Origin: Dendrolimus kikuchii
Lineage: Eukaryota; Arthropoda; Insecta; Lepidoptera; Lasiocampidae
Length of the DNA stretch: 64,000 bases
Assembly: GCA_019925095.2 (NCBI GenBank)
Contig: CM034415.1
Span: 9,800,833 to 9,864,832 of the forward strand
Direction of reading: 5' to 3'
The position numbers and the translations under genes were made by a program. Below are positions 24,001 to 36,900 of this stretch, in pieces. The notes below the pieces were generated by a model. That model saw nothing but the letters and a program-made list of their open reading frames with translations, ran no database searches and had not been told where the DNA came from. Every line of letters starts with the position of its first letter. Within the stretch, counting starts at the first letter, position 1.

Positions 24001-24715
24001 TATCGTCCTTCGTCCAGCACCAGCTCTTAACCCACGCTCACCTTCGATCGTCCCTTGTCTTTTTTCTATCACCGTCTATTAATTATCTTTTCAAATCTTT
24101 TCTTTCATTCATCCTCTATCTTTCTCGCTCACCATTGTGCACAGCGTTCGGAAACATTCAACTACTCTATGCAAAACAACTCATACGTTTGCAAATTTTC
24201 ACAATGCCACATGTACTATATAAGTATTACTATACTGCCGTTAGAATTATTATACAGTTTATTAGAACTATACAAACACGTATAACATAGGTACAAATAA
24301 ATACATATAGGTAAACATAGGTACAACAAATCCAAATGTAATCGTAATCACTATTAGATTCCCGAATGTACACACGTCACGCATGTATCGTAGTTGTAGC
24401 TCAACTGACTCTTCTCTCAATCAGGCCGTCGTTTTACACTTCACAAATGCAAATGTGCCCGCCCGGCAACGTCGACACAATTTCCTAGAATTAGCTTGTA
24501 CTTGTAATCCGCAACACCTGGCTAATGATGCTCCTGAGCAAGTACAATAGGACAATAGGCTATTCTCCACAATGACTAGAAACGTATGCCAATAAATAAG
24601 TGAACAAAAGAAGACGATAATAAAAGGATTACAATTAGTTCAAATGCCGACATGTAATAAATATGCTTTTACAGATCTGTACGTGGAATTTGTCTTTGTC
24701 GGAGCCTATGTTGTA

Positions 24716-24786
<71 letters not shown>

Positions 24787-24864
24787 TACGTGTCACGTTG
24801 TTTGTCCGCGATGGACTCCTAAACTACTTGACCGATTTTAATCAAATTTGCACATCGTATGCAG

Positions 24865-24902
<38 letters not shown>

Positions 24903-27900
24903 GAAGTCGTGGAAGGCCACGACACACCTTCCATGATCAAATTGATCGTGTACTAGCAGAAGGTGATGTCAGGAGCCTTAAGAACAAACGAGCGTGCAAG
25001 ACAAGAGCTATGAATGTCAAAGAAGCAAGTGAGGTGTGTAAGAATAGGCCTGAATGGCGCTCTGTTGTTCGTGCCTACCCCGCAAGGGAACTGGCGTGAA
25101 GTTATGTATGTATGTATTATATATACATCACAATCTATAATATTACAAAATTCTAAATATGCCGTGTCTGTACATTGAAGTTATTTAAAAAAAAACAAAT
25201 AGACTACATAAACGACAAAGAACACGATGCAATTTTTTTACATCTCTTGTGAGTTTATTATATTCGTATACATTTTAAAATATGATCGCTTTGAGCGATA
25301 AGGCAGCTTATTGTATTGCCTAGAAAATATTGTGAATATGGTCTGTTTTTCTAATTGTATATTTTGGTGTGCAGTGTCATCTCTCTCTCTCTCTTGCTCT
25401 CTTTATTCTTTTTTTATTTTGATCTCCCAGCGGAATCTAGCGCTTTTCCCGTCTTATACAGTGCTCAACACTTACACACATTGGTGGCAGCCCTACTACG
25501 TTGCTTGCAATGCGGCATACCATTGGCGGCAGTGTATATGTTAATTAAGACGATGTAATTAATATAAATTCATAGCTTTGAGCAAAATAAACAAGCGGCG
25601 ACAAAACAACCCCCAACCAGGTGGCAGGGTATTTGTCCGTCTGTCCATGACAGTGACCAGGTTCCAGTCTCTCTTTATAGAGTGGCAGCACCTTTGTTAC
25701 AAATATCTATAGGTAATGGTAACAGATTTTCATCGGATGGGCTGTCAGCCTGTCGGCCTGAACTCATGGAATAAAAAAGTGGCCGTGTGCGAGTCGTTCG
25801 TGCATACTGATTTGACTTGAGACTGGGTTTCTATGTACGAATAAAATATGTATTTGAAGGGTGAGCCGCGATGGGGTGGAGGAGCGTGATGGAATGCTCC
25901 TCCGTCTTAAAGGAAGATCTTCCAGCGAGGCTAATGTTGTTCCTCGCAGGCCTAGGCCCATCTGTTATAGTTGAAATTTTGTATATATTCTTTGTATGTT
26001 TCGGGAAACGTTTGTGACATCAATTATTGCACAGCGCCATCTATTGGCTTGTAAGTGTTCCACTACACATTCATACCTTAACATTCATAGAAAATTTAGT
26101 CTATTTCCATGGAGCTAATATCGTATATGTACTTACATTAAATCTAAACTACTTAAAAGGTTCATACTTTCCAGACAGGTATTGAATCCATGACAACTCG
26201 TCACCGTTCTATCCGTGCAGGAACGGAGAAAGAATACAATTTCCTGCGGCCGGGCGGCCTGTCGTAAGAGGCGACAAAACTACCCACAGCCAGGTGGTAG
26301 GATATTTGCCCGACTGGATGGCTACCACCCCTGGTCTAGAGTATGCCGCCATAACAACCTTCGAGTTGTGTTCCGGCATTAGTGACCAGGTTCCAGACTC
26401 CCTTAAGAGGGCAGCAGCGCATTTGTAGCACCTTTTTCCAACTCTTTCCATCAAGTGGGCCGTCTGGCTGTCTGCTGAACTCCTGCAATAAAAAAAAAAT
26501 AAAAAAACCATGACACGCACTTTGCAATAGTATCGTGGGACAAAGTATAATGCTTATTATACGCCGAAAAATTTTCTAGACGAATACTGACAGACGGCCT
26601 ACGTGATGGAAAGCGGTTACTATCGCCTATCGATATTTGCAACACCAAAGGCGTTACATATGCGCTGCTGCTCTCTTAAAGAAGACTAGAACCTAGCCAT
26701 TAATGGCGTAACACAACTCAAGGTTGTTATGGCTGCATACTTTAAATTAGGGGTAAATACGCTACCGTCTGGATGTGGGTTGTTTTGTCGCCTCTTACGA
26801 CAGGACGCAGAAAATTGTATTCTTTCTCCATTCTTGCAGGGATTAAATCTTACAGATAAAAATACTTTATTAATACTACATACATACATACATAACTTCA
26901 CGCCAGTTCCCTTGCGGGGTAGGCACGAACAACAGAGCGCCATTTAGGCGTATTCTTACACACCTCACTTGCTTCTTTGACATTCATAACTCTTGTCATG
27001 CACGCTCGTCTGTTCTTAAGGCTCCTGACATCACCTTTTGCTAGTACACGATCAATTTGATCATGGAAGGTGTGTCGTGGCCTTCCACGACTTCTGCATC
27101 CATCCACTTTTGCATTGTATATCTGTTTAGTCATTCTTTCATCATACATTCTTTCCACATGCCCGAACCACCGGAGCATTCCTTTCCTTACCTTCACCCC
27201 GACACTCTCTTTCAGACCAACTCTCTTTCTTACTTCGGTATTACGAACGCGGTCCGCGAGCGTCGCTCCGCAGATTTTGCGCAGTGCTCGCATCTCGACC
27301 GCGTTTACTCTACTTTCATGCTCTCTCTTCCATACCCAACTCTCGCTTCCATACGTGAGCGTAGGTACCAGCACCGCGTTGTGTACGGCGAGCTGGGCCT
27401 TCTGGCTTTATTAATACTGAAGGATATTAATTTACATCTTTTTTAAAATAAAATTATAAACTAAACTATCTTAAAAATACTATTATAAATTAATAATTAA
27501 ACTAAATTATAAATAAATTAAACTATACAATAAATTAATCTTACAGATTACTTATTGAAATTCATGAGTCTAGCGCCGGTTCCGAAGCAATTTTAATTAC
27601 TGCTAAAGGAAAAAAAGCTTATAGCCGTGCAGGAATGGAGAAAGAATACAATCTTCTGCGGCCAGGCGGCCTGTCGTAGGAGGCAAAACAACCCACAGCC
27701 AGGTGATAGGGCATTTGCCTGTCTGGATGGCTACCACCACTAATCTAGAGCTAGCCATGACAACCTTCAGTTGTGTTCCGGCATTAGTAGCCAAGTTCCA
27801 GTTTCCCTTTAGAGATCAGCAACGCATTTGTAGCACCTTTGGTGTTGCAAATGTTCATAGGCGATGATAGCCACTTTCCATCAGGTGAGCCATCTGCCTG

Positions 27901-30900
27901 TCTACTGAACTCATGCAATAAAAAAAATCCATTTCCAAATAAATACATTCATATTCATTTCTTTTCATTTACACCTAGCTACCAGGGATACGTTCCTAGA
28001 ACTATAGAGGTCAGAGCCCATCAGTGGGACCTGTATGCTTTAATATTAACTAAGATCTTTAAACAATCTTCTTCATTTTGGATAATATTGATTCCAGGAA
28101 TGTCCCGAGGGTGTCGTGCAGGAGGAATCCTTCAAGGATATCTACGCGAAGTTCTTTCCACATGGAAGTAAGTAAAGATTAGTTCCGAACTTTTTTATTG
28201 CACGAGTTCAGCAGATAGGCCTGTACGGTTCAACGTACAGCGTTTTGCTAACGTTGGGGCCTACTTTAATATAATAACATCACTATAAATAACGCTCACA
28301 AATATATTGTGAACGAGTTGCTAACAAGTTGCAATCAAGTCGCTACGAGCTGCTATTGGTCGTAACATACGACTTCAACTACCACTAAGTTGAACCCAGG
28401 GATCAGCATCCAAGCCCAAGTACTACCAGAATAAATCCCTGAAAGCAACAAGGTGTACTTTCTTCATCCTACTACAAGAAAGCACCAGCACTCCAACAAA
28501 AACTGCCTGCATCCTTTTTTTTTTTTTGGCCAGGGGAAATCCGTTTGAGGACTAAGCCGCGACAGGCACAGATGCCTGGGGGGATGTTCGCGACCTGTGT
28601 GAGTGTGTGGGATTCGCGAAATCGGGGGTGGCACTAGCGTGCCCGGTCAGAACTCGTGTCACGCTAATGCCTCTACCCGGTTAGGGATACCCACTAAAAC
28701 CCCTGGGTGTTCCGTCCTGCGCCTTATGCCAGGGCTACGGGAAATGGGCTGCCCGACTCCGCGGTGCCCTGGCAGGCGTAGGCCCCCCTCACTAACTGCC
28801 TGCATCCACCACAACAAGCAAGAACAAGTGTACAAACTGTACAAAGCCCACTCGATGCAAAGCGGTTACTATCGACTATGGACATTTCTTATTAAGCCGT
28901 GTACAGATTTGCGAAATGTAGCATGCAATGTAACACGCAATGATAGAATTTGCCGTCCACATTGTCGCAATGATGATACATTGCGACAATGTGGACGGCA
29001 AATTCTTGTAACAGAATTCCCATAGTGTGGACGGCTTGAGCGCACGAACCGTGCTCACTACGCGCACGAACAGAGCATTTAAACTCGTGCGCGTCGCGAT
29101 CCGCCATTTGTCGGTTTTTTCGCCGAACACAAAGGGGCGCGCAGAGTGCACGGAGCGCCAGTGTGGACGGGTTGTGTGTGTCTGTACTGCGGAACGCGCG
29201 CAAACCATGGACGAAAACACATAGATCTACGGCAGAGGCTACTGTTGAATCATGGAGTGAAGCAAAAGTAATGCAGTTAATTCAGTTGTACAGAACAAGA
29301 GAAGTTTTGGAATTGAAATTGGGGGCCCTTAATTATGTGTACATACATACATAACTTCACGCCAGTTCCCTTACGGGGTAGGCACGAACAACAGAGCGCC
29401 ATTTAGGCTTATTCTTACACACCTCACTTGCTTCTTTCACATTCATAACTCTTGTCATGCACACTCGTCGGTTCTTAAGGCTCCTGACATCACCTTCTGC
29501 TAGTACACGATCAATTTGATCATGGAAGGTGTGTCGTGGCCTTCCACGACTTCTGCATCCATCCACTTTTGCATTGTATATCTGTTTAGTCATTCTTTCA
29601 TCATGCATTTTTTCCATTCTTCTTTAAATATGTGTGATTCCGATAAATTCTTGGTCCGACTAATCTGAGTAGATTTTCGAATGTCGTTGGAGTCATCCTT
29701 GTGAAATATTGAAATTGTCCGGTTAATCTCATGTCGGTCATTAATTATGCAACAGCTCTGACTGTACAACTCTGTACGCCACCAACATCGAGGTCTTCGG
29801 CGTCTTTTTATCACATGATTGATGATAATCAATGAAGCACCAACAATCAAGGTAGCCAGTAACCGGTCATCACTATCTATTCTCTTCTCATGTTCTCAAC
29901 AGACCGAGCCATGTTCGCCGCGCGCATGCCGATAACAGATGCGAGCACGTACATGCTCGGTTCGTGCGCGTCCTGCGTCCACACTTGTGAAATGCTTCTT
30001 TCATGTTACACTGCATGCTACATTTCGCAAATTTGTACATGGCTTAACACCAAAGGTGCTGCCAATGTGTTGCCGCTCTCTGAAGGGAGACTGGAACCTG
30101 GCCATTAATGTCGGAACACAACTCAAGGTATGGCGGCATTCTCTAGACGGGAGCGGTGGCCATCCAGACGGACAAACACCCTACCAGCTCTATTTGAGTT
30201 GTTTTGTCGCCTTTTACGACAGGCTCTGGGCTCACTTGCGTATCCACCTCCAGCCTGGATGGATATTTATATTTTTATTGTACTTACATGTATTTTTTTA
30301 TTGCAGGAGTTCAGCAGACAGGCAGACGGCCCACTTGATGGAAAGCGGTTACCATCGCCTATGGTCATTTGCAACACCAAAGGTGCTACGAATGCGCTGC
30401 TGCTCTCTCGAGGAAGACTGGAACCTGGTCACTAATGCCGGAACACAACTCAAGGCTGTTGTGGCGGCATACTCTAGACCAGGGGTGGTAGCAATCCAGT
30501 CGGGCAAATGCCCTACCACCTGGCTGTGTGTTTTTTTGTCGCCTCTTACGACAGGCGCCAGGCCGCAGGAAGTTGTATTCTTTCTCCGTTCCTGCACGGA
30601 TGAATGTATATTTATCATTATTGATGAACTGCTCCACAGTCAGTATTAAAAATCCATTAATCCCTGCCAAGGGTTGGTTGGGATTTTTAGCGATAAGGCC
30701 ACCCGTTGTACTATCTCTTGTACTTTTCTATTTCTGTTAATCTATGTTTTGGTGTACAATAAAGTGTTGTCTGTCTGTCTATATTAATCCCAGCTCTTTG
30801 ATTTCCAGATTCGGCCCTCTATGCTCATTACGTGTTCAAAGCCTTCGATGTGAACTGCAGCGGTGCTATTAGCTTCAGGGTGAGTTATACTATTCAAATC

Positions 30901-33900
30901 TTGTTGGCGAAGTATTCAAGCAGTGATTCTTACTCGTCATGACATGTCATGAGCTCAGCAGACAGGCAGACGGCTCACTGGTGGAAAGCGGTTACATCGC
31001 CTGTGGACGTTAGCAACACCAGAGGTACCGCCAATGTGCTGCCGGCCTCGATGGGGAAACCAGGACCTGGTCACTGATTACCACTCACCAGTTAGGGATA
31101 TCCACTAAAACCCATGGGTGTTCCGTTCTGCGCCTTATGCCCGGGCTACGAGAAACGGCCTTTTCTACTGCCGGGAGACTACTTTTATCCCCCGGCATCT
31201 TCCAGGTCTAATCCGGGACGTGGGGCGGTTTCTAACACGCCCCACGAAAGGAGAGGTGAGCGCGCGCAGAACACTCGCGCTCTCATCTCGATGGCATGTT
31301 CAGGTGAGTGAGAACCCAAGGGGCCCCACCCGCGCCGTCCGCTTACAGTGGCTGAAGGTCGAGTCCCGTCCTCCGGCGTCGACGCGTCCTCCTATGGCGG
31401 GAGCGGAGCAAAGACGTCCGCTTACGCTCCCACTTCGCTTCCTCCTTCGCAAGCATGACGCGCTCGCAGGAGGAGACGGCGTCCCATCCGGGTTTGCTCC
31501 CGACCATGGTGCATACCACGGCCGAGAACGAAGGCCACTGATCCCGGAACACAACTCGAGGTTGTGTGGTAGGTACTAAAAAGTACCGGGAAAAGGTTAA
31601 TAATACACAAAATTTTAGTTATTTATTCAAATTTATTTTATTACCTTCAAAATATGCTCCTTCAGAAACGATACACTTCCGACAACGAATAATCCGGTCA
31701 TCAAAACATTTTTTAAACGCTTTTTCCGGAATTGAGTTTAGTTCTCGTCGCGAATTCTTATTATGTCTTCTACCGAATGATAACGGGTCCCACGGTGTGT
31801 AATTTGAGTTTAACAAAAAGATAGAAGCCAGCCGACGGAGCTATATCTGGTGAATAAAGTGGTTGCGCGATGGTATTTGTTGAGTTTTTGGTCAAGAATT
31901 CGTTCACAATGATGGCCTTGTGCGAAGGCGCATTATCGTGGTGCGAAATTCAAGAATTTTCTTTCTACACATCTGGCCTTTTAACCGCCGTATAACGCTC
32001 AAATAATATTTCTTTATTTATCGTTTGACCTTCCGGTAGAAATTCCAAGTGCACAGCACCGCGATAGTCAAGGAAAACAGTCAACATGACTTTGACTTTT
32101 CATCGACTTTGGTGTGGTTTTTTCGGTTTCGGTTCAGTTGGACGGCGCCACTCCGAAGCTTGTTGACTAGTTTGCATGTCAAACTCGGAAACCAACGTCT
32201 TGTCACCAGTAATAATGCGTTTCATGAAAATTGGGTCGGAATTGACTCGTTCTAGCATGTTGAGTTTTTGGAGAAAATTCAGGTCTTTTGGGATTAGCCG
32301 AGTGACAACATGTTTCATACCTAAGTGATTATTTAAAATGATACGGATCGACTCGTGAGACAGAAAATTCAGCGGTTATTTCTCTCAAACTTGAATGAGG
32401 ATTTTCAGTCACTATTTCCTTCACCTTTGCGCTGCTAACTTCAGTTGATGACGTTGATGGCCTACCAGGGCGAGGCAAATCTTCCAGCATATCTCGACCC
32501 CTTTTAAACGCTTTGTACCACTCAGAAGCACATGTTTTTGATAAAGTCGATTCACCGTAAGCCTTCTGTAACATTCTCAATGTCTCCGAACACGAAATTC
32601 CATTGGCGATGCAAAATTAAAGACAAACTCTTTGTTCGACGTTTTTATCCACACGCTTGATATGATCTAACTAAAAACAGCACTGTATTTAATCTACAAG
32701 ACCGATGAAACTCAAACTCCGCGCCAATATGATAAACAGGTGTGCCAATCTAACAACAACAAAAAAAATTGAATTTAGAACCATAAACGAATCATCCATT
32801 CCCGATACTTTTTTGACAGAATGTATGTTTATGGCTATGAATATTTTTGTTTAATGTCCTACCAACTGACTGTCTTGTTTTGCCGCCTCTTATGACAGAC
32901 CTCCTGGATTCAGGAATTAGTATTCAATTCAAAATAAGTTTCACAGGAGTCTACTGTGAGTCGTGGTAGCGTAATGGCTAGTGCACGCGTCCCAAACTCA
33001 AAGGGCGCGGGTTCGATCCTGGCCGGAACTTATGCACCACTTAGTCAGTTTTCTGATCTAATGTGCATATTCTTACAATTACCACGTGCTAATAACGGTG
33101 AAGGAAAACATCGTGATGCAACCTGCACATCGAGATAACCGATGTGTCAAACCTGCCAAGTCGCCTTGGACAAGCGTGGCGGGTTATACGTCCGTTCCCC
33201 CTATAATGGGAGGCCCGAGCCCAGCAGTGGGACATTTATGGGCTGATATTATTATATAAGTTCCACAGGAGAACACTTTTTGAAAGTCATACATATAAGT
33301 TAAAATTAAATGTTACTTCCTATTCTATGTAAATCGCTTCGCAACGTGTTATTGCTGTTAAGGAGAAGAAGCGGCAAGAAACTCCCCAGCAACAAGTCAA
33401 GCTAAAAAAAAATTTCTTTGTATTTCTTATTCTATTTATATCTCAAGTTCTTTTTTTATAAGTTTTATACAGAAGTATGTTACAGAATTACTTTTCGATG
33501 AATTAATGGAGTCGTAGCAAACAGTGCATGCTTAATAAGACAAAGACACAGTAAGGGGAAATAACAATATTATTATTGTTATAATAATAACCAGACGTAC
33601 TGAAAGTTACCTTTTTAATAAATAAAATATTCTTCCTTCGTTCCTGCACGAATACCCTCATTTCGCATTTATTTCCATAACAGAAACGTCCAACGGAGCT
33701 CGCCCGATGTTTATACATATATAAATAAACATATGTATATTGTTAAAATTTTGTGCGTAAAACATTTTTTCCTTAGGGTCAGCGCAGACAGAGAGGAATA
33801 ATCCCCGCGCGGTCCCGGGCATTTTCTTTACGGATCGCGTATGCTCGAGCCTGCGCGAGTAAACCGTTCTGGGTTACCACTCTATAGTAAACATGCCAGT

Positions 33901-36900
33901 TTGTCGCGAAAGTTCGTCAACGATGGTGGACTGGGATATGATTATCCAATTAATGTCTGGATTAATATTATTTGTAGTAATAATGCTTAATAATAATGAT
34001 TCCTCATGTCACAAAATCAGACTCCTGTATCAGTATTTGGGTCAGAAAGATACTCATGTATTGTGTAATATATTAATAATTGTCTTAATTTTAATTTAAA
34101 GCCTTTGATGTTGAGTTCCTTAATTTTCAGTGGTGATTTTGTTGTAAATTTTAGTCGCTATACAGAATAGACTGTTTTGAAACAAAGTGGTTTTTGAAGG
34201 AAGTGAAAGCATTTAGTGTATAAATGAATATTATAATAATGTGTATAATAGAATATTTTTAACAAAAAAAGCAACTTCATAAATGTATAATGATGGTTAT
34301 ATTTATTATTCGTTATGTAGGTACTTCGAATTAAAAATCTTAAAAAAATGACGTCTTTCTTTTCTTTCACCATATCCCAATTACTTGGGGTCGGCACAAT
34401 ATGTCTTTTCCTTCCACACTCTTCTATTCTGACATACCTCTTCTGTCACACCGCATATCATCATGTCATCCTTCACACAATCCATCCATCTTTTTTTTGG
34501 TCTACCTTTAAATTTGTACCCATCGATCTTGTAGTATACCATTCTTTTTGTCACGTGACTTTCATCCCTCCTCATTATATGTCCATACCAACTTAATCTT
34601 CTTCCTCTCAATTTTTCTGTCACAGGTGCAACTTTCAAAGATCCCCTTATGTACTCATTTCTCACCTTATCCATTCTTGTAACACCACACATCCATCTCA
34701 ACATTCTCATCTCAGCTGAGTGGAGACGTTTGTAGTTTATCACTTTAGTGGCCCAACATTCCGACCCGTATAGCATGACTGGTCGTATGATAGATTTATA
34801 TATTTGACCTTTTAGTTTCAGTGGCATTAGTTTGTCGCACGTCACACCGGTTACCTCTCTCCACTTCAGACGAAATCCCTCTTTAAACTCAGTGACAACA
34901 CTGAAAGTATGCGTACGACGCGGGCGCCGATTCCGATTCCCGCGTATCTTCGAGGACGCGTTTCTCAGGTTCAAGCATTTATGCACTTTATTGTAATAAT
35001 TTTAAAGTTCATTTTCAAGTGCGTTAATAAAATCCTCTCCGCTGCGCTCCGTTCTGTCTGCGCTGACCCTTAGACGACGATAAGGCATCTTCATGAAAAA
35101 AGGTTTTCGTAAAACAACACGTTCGGCGAACGTGAAGAGCCTTTGTCATAAAGGGACGCGGCGTATCAAAGGCATCTCGGTGACTACTTATTGGGGGGCT
35201 GGTTTGCTTGTCATGATATATTGAGGCTTTTTTGAAATTTATTTTTTATGGATGGTGATATATAACGTGTGAAATATACCGCGGATAATTATATCGCAAT
35301 GTTTAAATTAGAATAGTTATGTTATGATTATGTTCAGTGCACGAGGTTCGGGAAGTCTGCCTCCGACGCTACTGTAAGCGGCTGCTAGCGTCGGCGGCCG
35401 TGATAGACGTGGTAGAAGGTACGAAGTGTCGAATGTTTGATGGGTCGGCCCACTACTGGCCGACCACGTGGGCAAGGGGAAGTTTGCGTTGCCAGCACGT
35501 GACTAGAAGGACAAAAAATAATAGTTCTGACTGGGCATGCTTGTGTCGTCCCCGATCTGGGGATCGTGAATTATGCCCCCAAGGTTCTGCCTTTATCGCG
35601 GCTTAGGTCCTCAATGGGATTTCCTCTGGTCAAAAAAAAAAAACAAGGGGAATGATTAGCGAGAATACTTTTTAAGAAATCTTTGTTCTTTCGTTTTTCT
35701 ATCTGAAATTTCATTGACGCTTTCGGGCAGATCGGACGAGAGCAAACGACGGAAGGCGTTTGAGAGTAAGCCTCTAGGCCTCCGGCTACCTCGGTCTCTT
35801 CATACGACTGTGTCCTCCATATTATTAATTTGAGTGAACAATAATGTCAAAGGGGAATGATTAGCACGAACACTTTAAGACATCTTTGTTCTTTCATTTT
35901 TCTATCTGAAATTTCATTGACGCTTTCGGGCAGATCGGACGAGAGCAAACGACGGAAGGCGTTTGAGAGTAAGCCTCTAGGCCTCCGGCTACCTTGGTCT
36001 TCTCATACGACTGTGTCCTTCATATTATTAATTTGAGTGAACAATAATGTCAAGGGGGAATGATTAGCGCGAACACTTTTTAAGAAATCTTTGTTCTTTC
36101 GTTTTTCTATCTGAAATTTCATTGACGCTTTCGGGCAGATCGGACGAGAGCAAACGACGGAAGGCGTTTGAGAGTAAGCCTCTAGGCCTCCGGCTACCTC
36201 GGTCTCTTCATACGACTGTGTCCTCCATATTATTAATTTGAGTGAACAATAATGTCAAAGGGGAATGATTAGCACGAACACTTTAAGACATCTTTGTTCT
36301 TTCATTTTTCTATCTGAAATTTCATTGACGCTTTCGGGCAGATCGGACGAGAGCAAACGACGGAAGGCGTTTGAGAGTAAGCCTCTAGGCCTCCGGCTAC
36401 CTTGGTCTTCTCATACGACTGTGTCCTTCATATTATTAATTTGAGTGAACAATAATGTCAAGGGGGAATGATTAGCGCGAACACTTTTTAAGAAATCTTT
36501 GTTCTTTCGTTTTTCTATCTGAAATTTCATTGACGCTTTCGGGCAGATCGGACGAGAGCAAACGACGGAAGGCGTTTGAGAGTAAGCCTCTAGGCCTCCG
36601 GCTACCTCGGTCTTCTCATACGACTGTGTCCTCCATATTATTAATTTGAGTGAACAATAATGTCAAGGGGGAATGATTAGCGCGAACACTTTTTAATAAA
36701 TCTTTGTTCTTTCGTTTTTCAATCTGAAATTTCATTGACGCTGTCGGGCAGATCGGACGAGAGCAAACGACGGAAGGCGTTTGAGAGTAAGCCTCTAGGC
36801 CTCCGGCTACCTCGGTCTCCTCATACGACTGTGTCCTCCATATTATTAATTTGAGTGAACAATAATGTCAAGGGGGAATGATTAGCGCGAACACTTTAAG

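Larger units (their letters stand above)
12068..28097 (+). other. KChIP intron 1 (16.0 kb)
   Basis: Bounded by gtgag at 12068 and ttccag at 28097. Made largely of repeats listed separately: element A, three RTE types, LTR-like repeats, foldback and Helitron-like pieces. No other host exon was recognised inside it. Confidence 0.85.
28896..30043. mobile_element. TIR element with MADF-like and transposase-like relics
   Basis: Terminal inverted repeats GCC(G/A)TGTACA(G/A)ATTTGCG continuing through AAATGTAGCATGCA, about 40 bases. TTAA flanks both ends (28892-28895 and 30044-30047). On +, [20 protein letters not shown] resembles a MADF/Myb-like DNA-binding domain (29247-29340); on minus, [17 protein letters not shown] at about 29760-29815 resembles the N-terminus of a PIF/Harbinger transposase. 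Convergent MADF and transposase genes are typical of PIF/Harbinger elements, though TTAA would also fit piggyBac. An RTE copy interrupts it. Confidence 0.65.
28846..30235 (-). repeat. Element A split by a TIR element
   Basis: 28846-28892 (CCCACTCGATGCAAAGCGGT to GGACATTTC) and 30047-30235 (CACCAAAGGTGCTGCCAATG to CTTTTACGACAGGC) are the two halves of one antisense copy, separated by the inverted-repeat element 28896-30043. Confidence 0.8.
28168..30808 (+). other. KChIP intron 2 (2.6 kb)
   Basis: Bounded by gtaagt and ttccag. Contains element B, a terminal-inverted-repeat element with an internal RTE insertion, and two element A copies. Almost no sequence is left that is not repeat-like. Confidence 0.85.
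30951..32925 (-). repeat. Element A split by element B and mariner
   Basis: Segments 30951-31081, 31536-31569 and 32826-32925 are collinear with one diverged antisense element A copy; the gaps are filled by element B and by a mariner. Confidence 0.75.

Noticed and set aside
24663..24956. ORF over the (TA)n tract
   Set aside because: Tyr-Ile runs are translated TA repeat joined to RTE sequence.
29939..30649. A 236-codon + strand frame
   Set aside because: It runs through two element A copies and has no domain; the same text appears in other frames of other copies.
31422..31610. Arginine-rich frames in element B as a host gene
   Set aside because: They lie within a repeat inserted in element A; at best a relic of a retroelement ORF1.
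32950..33020. Possible true tRNA gene from the GGTTCGATCC box
   Set aside because: The box B is part of a dispersed SINE with two other copies, and no acceptor stem pairing could be seen.
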